Shown here piece by piece: positions 34,324 to 39,236 of a stretch of DNA of 39,236 bases. Within the stretch, counting starts at the first letter, position 1, and each line of letters opens with the position of its first letter. The notes beneath the pieces are model-generated. The model saw only the letters and a program-made list of their open reading frames with translations. It was not told the DNA's origin and did not search any database. The translations under genes were made by a program, and so were the position numbers. This DNA is from Alphaproteobacteria bacterium. GTDB taxonomy: Bacteria; Pseudomonadota; Alphaproteobacteria; JAUXUR01. Location of the stretch: positions 1-39,236 of the forward strand of contig JAUYSY010000002.1 in NCBI GenBank assembly GCA_030696155.1. Reading direction: 5' to 3'.

Positions 34324-34965
34324 TTATTCACTACGCGTTTTTGCCAAAAGCCAAACAGGGTCGCTGGAATTTGGATCGCGCTTGAAAGTCCATAAATCTT
34401 TAAGAATAATGAAATGGTCTGGATCGCCCTCTAGAACACGATTCTGTTCGTCATAAGTAACGTTTATTTGCTCACTCACATAACGAACGGTAACGTAGCA
34501 TTTAGGTTCGTCGTAATAAGCATCTGTAATCATCACTTCTTTGATGTTCTCAAGACGCGTGACTTGATTATCATGTCGATTTTTACGTTCTATGATCGTG
34601 GCTTCAAACCCTTTATAGGTTTCTGGCGACAAAAGAGTTTTAAGTGTTTCTAAATCACCATTGCTAAAGGCCATCAAAATTGTTTCAAAAGCATATTTTG
34701 CACCTGCAATAAAATGATGTTCTGAAAAATTAGGATCTTTTTGCTTAATCTCTTGAACACGCAAACGTGCATTTTCATCAATAAAAATAGGGGTTTTAGG
34801 CCAATCTAAAATTTTGGCATCTTGATTTTCTAATTCCTCATCAGACGGTATCATTTCTTCTTGTGTTTTTTCATAACCCGTTCTTTTGCCCAAAACTGAA
34901 AATAACCAAAAAAATAATATCCCTGCAACAAGCGCATAGATTAGAATATCGAGATAAGCACCCAT
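34324..34965 (-). CDS. timA: TimA, Tim44-like domain protein
   Basis: The 213-residue protein has an N-terminal membrane anchor (YLDILIYALVAGILFFWLFSVLG), a charged linker, and a C-terminal Tim44-like domain from about residue 80 (FIAGAKYAFETILMAFSNGDLETLKTLLSPE landmarks, then DAYYDEPKCYVTVRYVSEQ and the closing DLWTFKRDP...WLLAKTR). This is the typical alphaproteobacterial TimA layout. Its mitochondrial relative tethers Hsp70 to the import channel; the bacterial function is poorly defined. AAGGAA precedes the ATG and the gene follows dnaQ by nine bases. The secB and fxsA genes that often lie between dnaQ and timA are absent. Confidence 0.87.
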   Translation of the reverse strand: MGAYLDILIYALVAGILFFWLFSVLGKRTGYEKTQEEMIPSDEELENQDAKILDWPKTPIFIDENARLRVQEIKQKDPNFSEHHFIAGAKYAFETILMAFSNGDLETLKTLLSPETYKGFEATIIERKNRHDNQVTRLENIKEVMITDAYYDEPKCYVTVRYVSEQINVTYDEQNRVLEGDPDHFIILKDLWTFKRDPNSSDPVWLLAKTRSE

Positions 34966-34974
34966 AATTTTTCC

Positions 34975-35655
34975 TTAACTTGCTTTCTTCCAAAGAGGAT
35001 CTTTTAAAAGATCTACTAACGTATTATGCGCTAAAATTTCGTCTTGTGAAGGGGGAAATGTTCGTTTTTCACGATTATGTTGTTGATGTGTTTGAACTTG
35101 TTGTGTTGTTTCATTTTGTGCCGTCCCTAAATTCAAGACACGTTGAGCACCACCCATCAATTCAAAGTAAACGCTCGCGAGTAATTCACAATCCAATAAG
35201 GCGCCATGTTTATCACGTTTAGAAAGGTCAATATTGAATCTTTTGCATAAAGCATCTAGGGAATTTGCTTGTTTAGGAAATTGACGACGTGCAATATCTA
35301 GCGTGTCAATAATCGGATGATCCTGAAAAACTATTTTATCGATTTTACCATATTCAGCGCGTAAAAATTTAAGATCGAACGGTGCATTATGTATCACGAG
35401 AGGTGATTCATCTATAAACAAAAGTGCTTCTTCGGCTATTTCATGAAATAAAGGCGCACCACGTAGAAAGTCAGTTGTTAATCCGTGAATACGAGCTGCT
35501 TCTTGAGGTACATCGCGTTCTGGATTGATAAAACTATGAAAATGTTTGCCCGTAGGCCTTCGATTAATGATTTCTACGCAGGCAATTTCAACCATTCTGT
35601 GGCCAGATTTTGGATCAAGCCCTGTTGTTTCCGTATCTAATATTATCTCACGCAT
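34975..35655 (-). CDS. dnaQ: DNA polymerase III epsilon subunit (proofreading exonuclease)
   Basis: The 226-residue protein has the DEDDh exonuclease motifs: Exo I LDTETTG (D7, E9), Exo II NAPFDLKFL (D94) and Exo III with H150 and D155 in KHGALLDCELLA. It removes misincorporated bases as part of the replicative polymerase core. The last ~50 residues are Gln/His-rich and variable, with a short C-terminal piece likely to contact the alpha subunit. The ATG overlaps the end of coaE by 8 bp, and timA follows closely, so coaE-dnaQ-timA form one operon. Confidence 0.95.
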   Translation of the reverse strand: MREIILDTETTGLDPKSGHRMVEIACVEIINRRPTGKHFHSFINPERDVPQEAARIHGLTTDFLRGAPLFHEIAEEALLFIDESPLVIHNAPFDLKFLRAEYGKIDKIVFQDHPIIDTLDIARRQFPKQANSLDALCKRFNIDLSKRDKHGALLDCELLASVYFELMGGAQRVLNLGTAQNETTQQVQTHQQHNREKRTFPPSQDEILAHNTLVDLLKDPLWKKAS

Positions 35656-36250
35656 TTTTCTGGTTTAATCTCTTTATCATTAATGTAATTTGCCGTTTTG
35701 TTTCACCATAAGATAATCCTGTATGAATAATGAAATCTGCTTTTTTGCATTTCTCAACATCCGGCATCTGTCTTTTTAAAATGCATTGAAATTTGTCTTC
35801 TGTCATCCCTTTTCGTCTCATGACACGCATTTTCTGGATAAAAATTGGCGCTGAAGTGACAACGATACTAAAATTCTCTAGATTCATCTTTGTTTCAAAA
35901 TATAGCGGAATTTCAAGGACAATTTTTTGATGGTTTATGTGTGCCCATTTTATAAAATGATCACGATCTTGAGCCACTAGTGGATGAATAATGGATTCAA
36001 GTAATTTCAATTTGGCAAGATCATTAAAGACAATTTTGCCTAATGTTTGACGATCTATATTACCATCTTTTAAACCTTCCGGGAAATGATCAATAACTTT
36101 TTGAAATGCTTTGCCATTAGGGCTTATAAGTTGGTGTGTGACTAGATCTGCATCCCAAGATTTATATCCTAATCGTTTCAGAACTTTCGATGCATAACTT
36201 TTACCCGTACCGATAGACCCTGTTAGAATAATATTTTGAGATTGCATCAT
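35648..36250 (-). CDS. coaE: Dephospho-CoA kinase
   Basis: The 200-residue P-loop kinase has Walker A GSIGTGKS (11-18), the WDADLVTHQL substrate region, EIPLYFE and RRKGMTEDKF lid landmarks, and KKADFIIHTG near the end. It carries out the last step of coenzyme A synthesis, phosphorylating the ribose 3'-hydroxyl. Two adjacent ATG codons (36250 and 36247) are possible starts and neither has a clear ribosome-binding site. It is the first gene of the coaE-dnaQ-timA run, separated from the UbiH-family gene by a short repeat. Confidence 0.95.
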   Translation of the reverse strand: MMQSQNIILTGSIGTGKSYASKVLKRLGYKSWDADLVTHQLISPNGKAFQKVIDHFPEGLKDGNIDRQTLGKIVFNDLAKLKLLESIIHPLVAQDRDHFIKWAHINHQKIVLEIPLYFETKMNLENFSIVVTSAPIFIQKMRVMRRKGMTEDKFQCILKRQMPDVEKCKKADFIIHTGLSYGETKRQITLMIKRLNQKNA

Positions 36251-36269
36251 ATTATAAATAGTGAAATAA

Positions 36270-36349
36270 GTTTAAATTCAGACAAGGAATGACGAGCGAA
36301 GTGTATCAAAGCATACATGAGCAAGGAATGACGAAGTATCAATTTAAAC
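36270..36349. repeat. 80-bp repeat with 9-bp inverted ends
   Basis: The ends GTTTAAATT (36270-36278) and AATTTAAAC (36341-36349) are perfect inverted repeats. Inside, CAAGGAATGACGA occurs twice as a direct repeat. It fills the gap between coaE and the UbiH-family gene and touches the latter's stop codon. It is probably a small miniature element. Confidence 0.55.
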
Positions 36350-37618
36350 TCATTTCGCTATAAGCGTTTCGCCACGCATTAATTTAGGCTGCTTTGATCC
36401 TGCACCCATTGCCTCACGCATCATAGCGTGTTTTAGGGGTGGAAGTCTATTAACAAGCCCAAGCCCAATGTTACGAATCATAGAAAGAGGTTTAAAATCA
36501 ATATCATATAATTTAACAAGACCATGCATCAGTATAAAAAATTTGCGTCTCGTGCTTAATATTTTCTTTTGATAAGCGTCTAGCACAAAAGAATCACCCC
36601 AATCTTGACCATGAAGACGAGCGTTAACGATATGTTCAGCAAGTTCTGCAAGGCCACGCATCCCAAGATTAAGCCCCTGCCCTGCAACGGGATGAATAGC
36701 TTGTGCTGCATCCCCCAAAAGAACAACCCGCCCTTGATAGAGCTTTTCAGATAATATCGCGCTTAAAGGATAAGAGAAACGATCAGCATTACAGCTTATA
36801 GTGCCTAAATCCGAAAAACGTTCATAAATATGAGCTGCAAAATCATCATTGTTGAGCGTTTTTAAAGTTGTTACAATCTCTGGTTTATCGCACCAAACAA
36901 GTGAAGATTCATTACCCATTAAAGGTAAAATGGCAAAAGGACCAGCGGGATAAAAATATTCATAGGCCCTGTGATTATGGGGTTTTTCATGCTTAAAGCG
37001 TGTGACAAGCGCATGATGATTATACGGAAAAGTTTTGGACTGTATGTTAAGTCTTTGTTTAAAGGATGAATGCCGCCCATCGGCTGCAATTAAAAGAGGC
37101 GCTGAGAGGATTTGATCATTAAGGTGAATAATAGCTTGATGAGGATCTTGTTTAAAATCTAAAATTTCTGCCTCTGTTATCAACGTAATATTGTCTTTTT
37201 GCTCGACATATCCATGCCACAACATGTCGCGCAAAATATGACTTTCAACAAGAAAACCCATAGCCGCAGCGGCATTTATTTGATCTGCCTCAAAATTTAA
37301 ATAACATGGCGTCTTATTTTCTTGAACATGAATGGATCTGATGGGGGAAGCAATATTTTCTATAAAATGCCAAAGCCCAAGCGCTTTAAAAATCATGATG
37401 GTGCCGTAAGAAAGCGCGTAGCCTCTACCGTCATGTTGAGGTTGTTCAATAAAAGACAATGGCGCTTTTTCAACAAGGGCAATTTTAAAGCCATTTTGAG
37501 CGAGTGTTATTGCCATTGTAAGGCCTACAGGACCTGCGCCAATAAGTATAATATCGTATGATTTAATTGCGATATTGTGGGCAAGTTTTTCGTCAGATTC
37601 AGGCATTTTGACACTCAT
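36350..37618 (-). CDS. UbiH/UbiF/COQ6-family FAD-dependent hydroxylase (ubiquinone biosynthesis)
   Basis: I place the start at the ATG at 37618 (MSVKMPESDE, 422 residues). The frame is open to 37729, but that extra part is encoded by the repeat cluster and reads like translated repeat. The FAD-binding IILIGAGPVGLTMAITLA lies at about 23-40, the central motif AADGRHSSFKQ contacts FAD and NADPH, and GDAAQAIHPVAGQGLNLGMRG is the family signature near residue 300. These flavoprotein monooxygenases hydroxylate the aromatic ring of ubiquinone precursors; which ring position cannot be told from sequence alone. The C-terminal region is normal in length. Confidence 0.88.
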   Translation of the reverse strand: MSVKMPESDEKLAHNIAIKSYDIILIGAGPVGLTMAITLAQNGFKIALVEKAPLSFIEQPQHDGRGYALSYGTIMIFKALGLWHFIENIASPIRSIHVQENKTPCYLNFEADQINAAAAMGFLVESHILRDMLWHGYVEQKDNITLITEAEILDFKQDPHQAIIHLNDQILSAPLLIAADGRHSSFKQRLNIQSKTFPYNHHALVTRFKHEKPHNHRAYEYFYPAGPFAILPLMGNESSLVWCDKPEIVTTLKTLNNDDFAAHIYERFSDLGTISCNADRFSYPLSAILSEKLYQGRVVLLGDAAQAIHPVAGQGLNLGMRGLAELAEHIVNARLHGQDWGDSFVLDAYQKKILSTRRKFFILMHGLVKLYDIDFKPLSMIRNIGLGLVNRLPPLKHAMMREAMGAGSKQPKLMRGETLIAK

Positions 37619-37660
37619 GTGTTTTGTATTCGAGCTCGATGATATTTTTACAGAAACTCC

Positions 37661-37965
37661 ACAAGTTCCGTCGTTGCGAGTTTTCCAACACCCAAAAGGG
37701 GTGGACTTAAAAGGAATGACAACTATCATCCGTCATTGCGAGGGGCGCAGCCCCGCGGCAATCTCCTTGAAAAATTGAGATCGCCACACCCCCTACGGGG
37801 GTTCGCGATGACGATGTGGGGTGGTCGTCATTAGAAGCGGCCCAAATTGAAAGGGGCCGCGTGGCAATCCAGTCTAAGAATTAACGTTTAGAGCTTCTTA
37901 AACATTTTTTCTGGATTGCTTCTTCGCCACTTTTAATTTGGGGCTCATCGCAACGACGGAAAGCA
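37661..37965. repeat. Cluster of palindromic repeats between the UbiH-family gene and peroxiredoxin
   Basis: At least two adjacent elements fill this gap. One (about 37731-37815) begins CGTCATTGCGAGGGGC and GGCAATCTC, and ends with GAGATCGCC and CGCGATGACG, roughly inverted. The second (about 37827-37960) begins CGTCATTAGAAGCGGCC and GTGGCAATCCAG and ends with CTGGATTGC and CGCAACGACG. A third partial piece, CGTCGTTGCGAG, starts near 37669. Such CGTCATTGCGAG elements are widespread, non-coding bacterial repeats. No gene is present in 37619-37999. Confidence 0.7.
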
Positions 37966-37999
37966 TTAGATTTTCTTATAACGATTAACAAGGATGTTT

Positions 38000-38482
38000 C
38001 TACAATGCATTGAGTATATGATCACCGCTGCTTATATCACAAGCACCCGCTTCATCTTCAACAAAAAGCTTAGTCACAATATTGTTTTCCAATAACATAG
38101 AGTATCTTTTTGATCTTAAGCCCAAACCTGGTGCTGACATATCAATTTCAAGACCTAAAGTCTTAGTAACCTGTCCAGCATGATCTGCGACCATCGTTAT
38201 TTTATTATCAACGTTCAAACATTTACCCCAAGCATCCATGACAAATGGATCATTGACCGATAGACAAATAATATTATCAACGCCTTTGGACTTTAGCTGA
38301 TCTGCGACTTTTAAAAACCCAGGCGCATGTTTGCCTGAACAAGTTGGTGTGAAAGCACCAGGAACACCAAACACAACTACTTTTTTGTTTTGGCAAAATT
38401 GATCTAATGCGATATCTTCTATTCCTTGAGGGGTAAGATGTTTTACTTTGATAGAAGGTAAGGATGCGCCAATCTTAATCAT
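38000..38482 (-). CDS. Prx5-type peroxiredoxin
   Basis: The 160-residue protein has the Prx5 signature PGAFTPTCS with peroxidatic Cys48 (41-49). It continues with SVNDPFVMDAWGK, and DMSAPGLGLRSKRYSMLLE near the C-terminus, and has family-typical length. It reduces hydrogen peroxide and organic hydroperoxides in the cytoplasm; C148 in AGACDIS is a candidate resolving cysteine, otherwise glutathione or thioredoxin would complete the cycle. AGGAGAG lies just before the ATG. A perfect palindromic operator-like site lies between it and the divergent prfB, suggesting repressor control. Confidence 0.93.
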   Translation of the reverse strand: MIKIGASLPSIKVKHLTPQGIEDIALDQFCQNKKVVVFGVPGAFTPTCSGKHAPGFLKVADQLKSKGVDNIICLSVNDPFVMDAWGKCLNVDNKITMVADHAGQVTKTLGLEIDMSAPGLGLRSKRYSMLLENNIVTKLFVEDEAGACDISSGDHILNAL

Positions 38483-38494
38483 TTTTCTCTCCTA

Positions 38495-38510
38495 TATACC
38501 AGTTGGTATA
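38495..38510. promoter_or_regulatory. Palindromic operator-like site upstream of peroxiredoxin
   Basis: TATACCA and TGGTATA are perfect 7-bp inverted half-sites separated by GT. The site lies 12 bp before the peroxiredoxin ATG, next to its ribosome-binding site, and 30 bp before the divergent prfB ATG. The shape and size suit a dimeric repressor of TetR or MarR type; the binding protein is not identified. Confidence 0.5.
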
Positions 38511-38539
38511 GAATATTAACATAGATACATGAGGATATC

Positions 38540-39236
38540 ATGGACGCAGAATTAATGAATATCAAGCACGAAATTGAGCAATCTTTTGGATTGCTAAGGG
38601 GGTATCTTTGACCCGGATAATTCAAAAAAACGTTTAACAGAAATCAATCAGCTGATTGAGGATCCTACTTTATGGGATAAACCCGAAATCGCTCAAAATT
38701 TATTAAAAGAAAAAAACCTGCTTGAAAAATTGATGGCCGAATATGATGATTTAATGGTCAAATTTCAAGATGCGCTCGATCTCATTGAACTCACTGAAGA
38801 AGAAGGTGAGCAGACGATGATTGAAGAAGCCAAAACTGAATTTTTAGCCTTTCATAAAATTATGTCCAAAAAAGGGCTTGAATGTCTTTTATCCGGTGAA
38901 GCCGATGGTCGTGATGCATTTTTAGAAATCAATGCAGGTGCAGGTGGTACAGAAGCTCAAGATTGGGCATTAATGCTTTTCAGAATGTATTCCAGATGGT
39001 CCGAAAGCAAATCCTATAAAATTGAATTACTCGAAGAAAGTAACGGTGAAGAAGCAGGCATTAAATCAGCTACATTAAAAATTTCAGGCCCCAATGCATA
39101 TGGTTGGCTTAAAACGGAATCTGGTGTGCATCGTTTAGTACGTATCTCGCCCTTTGATTCCAATGCGAAACGTCATACAAGTTTTGCCTCCGTCTGGGTT
39201 TATCCAGTGGTTGATGATTCTATCGACATTGAAGTA
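38540..39236 (+). CDS. prfB: Peptide chain release factor 2, 5' part (programmed +1 frameshift)
   Basis: The gene starts at ATG 38540 (GAGG upstream) with MDAELMNIKHEIEQSFGLLRGYL, meets TGA at 38609-38611, and continues in the +1 frame as DPDNSKKRLTEINQLIEDPTLWD, to be read as one protein after frameshifting. The shifted frame runs off the window. The seen part contains domain 1 and the start of domain 2, with the stop-codon recognition motif SPF in VRISPFDSNAKRHTSF. The GGQ motif lies beyond the window. RF2 ends translation at TGA and TAA. It is divergent from the peroxiredoxin gene. Confidence 0.95.
38597..38612 (+). promoter_or_regulatory. prfB programmed frameshift site
   Basis: AGGGGG (internal Shine-Dalgarno-like, 38597-38602), TAT, CTT (slippery codon, 38606-38608), TGA and C form the canonical RF2 autoregulatory site. 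When RF2 is scarce the ribosome pauses at TGA and slips +1 to read GAC. Its presence shows that TGA is a true, RF2-dependent stop in this organism. Confidence 0.95.

Noticed and set aside
37619-37729. N-terminal extension of the UbiH-family protein
   Set aside because: It is encoded by repeat sequence and precedes the normal start of the FAD-binding fold by more than the family allows.

Overview
This AT-rich window looks like the chromosome of an alphaproteobacterium, probably a host-associated or intracellular one of the Holosporales/Paracaedibacter type. The alphaproteobacterial signature is seen in PopZ, the TimA (Tim44-like) protein, the ELM1-family protein, the isoaspartate methyltransferase/rhodanese/tolC operon, the coaE-dnaQ-timA cluster and a UbiH/COQ6-type hydroxylase. 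The intracellular guess is inference. It rests on low GC, very long secreted alpha-solenoid proteins, a protein-kinase-like/Nudix fusion, a secreted HAD protein of DUF2608 type and several families of short palindromic repeats.

Layout. 1-940 is a nest of inverted repeats, perhaps preceded by the tail of a truncated gene. 953-10066, all on the minus strand, holds the operon pcm > rhodanese > tolC, then a 1569-residue secreted kinase/Nudix/solenoid protein, popZ and a small secreted protein. 10.1-10.5 kb holds a palindromic repeat and tRNA-Pro(TGG). 10.6-16.0 kb holds three overlapping tandem genes for YejA-like peptide-binding proteins. 16.1-21.6 kb holds an Lrp-type regulator, an ELM1-family gene, trxB, a CDP-alcohol phosphatidyltransferase, and a VTT membrane protein coupled to a flavoprotein disulfide oxidoreductase. 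21.9-28.2 kb holds a secreted HAD protein, RNase P RNA, a 1428-residue secreted solenoid protein and a small Ser-tailed secreted protein. 28.6-31.3 kb holds valS, whose reading frame carries one in-frame TGA. 31.7-34.1 kb holds a secreted protein with three ~150-residue repeats and a Pro-rich minisatellite. 34.3-37.6 kb holds timA, dnaQ, coaE and a UbiH-family gene. After a second repeat cluster come a Prx5-type peroxiredoxin and, divergently, the 5' part of prfB with its canonical programmed +1 frameshift site.

How it fits together. Housekeeping blocks (translation: valS, prfB, tRNA-Pro, rnpB; redox: trxB, peroxiredoxin, flavoprotein; envelope and cell cycle: tolC, popZ, timA) alternate with long secreted proteins of lineage-specific type. 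These separate genes that are usually neighbours in alphaproteobacteria, such as tolC, popZ and valS. The three most notable points are the single TGA inside an otherwise complete valS, the kinase-like + Nudix + solenoid fusion, and the two giant secreted repeat proteins of similar architecture. TGA is used as a normal stop by several genes here and by the RF2 autoregulatory site, so the valS TGA cannot be explained simply by a reassigned code.
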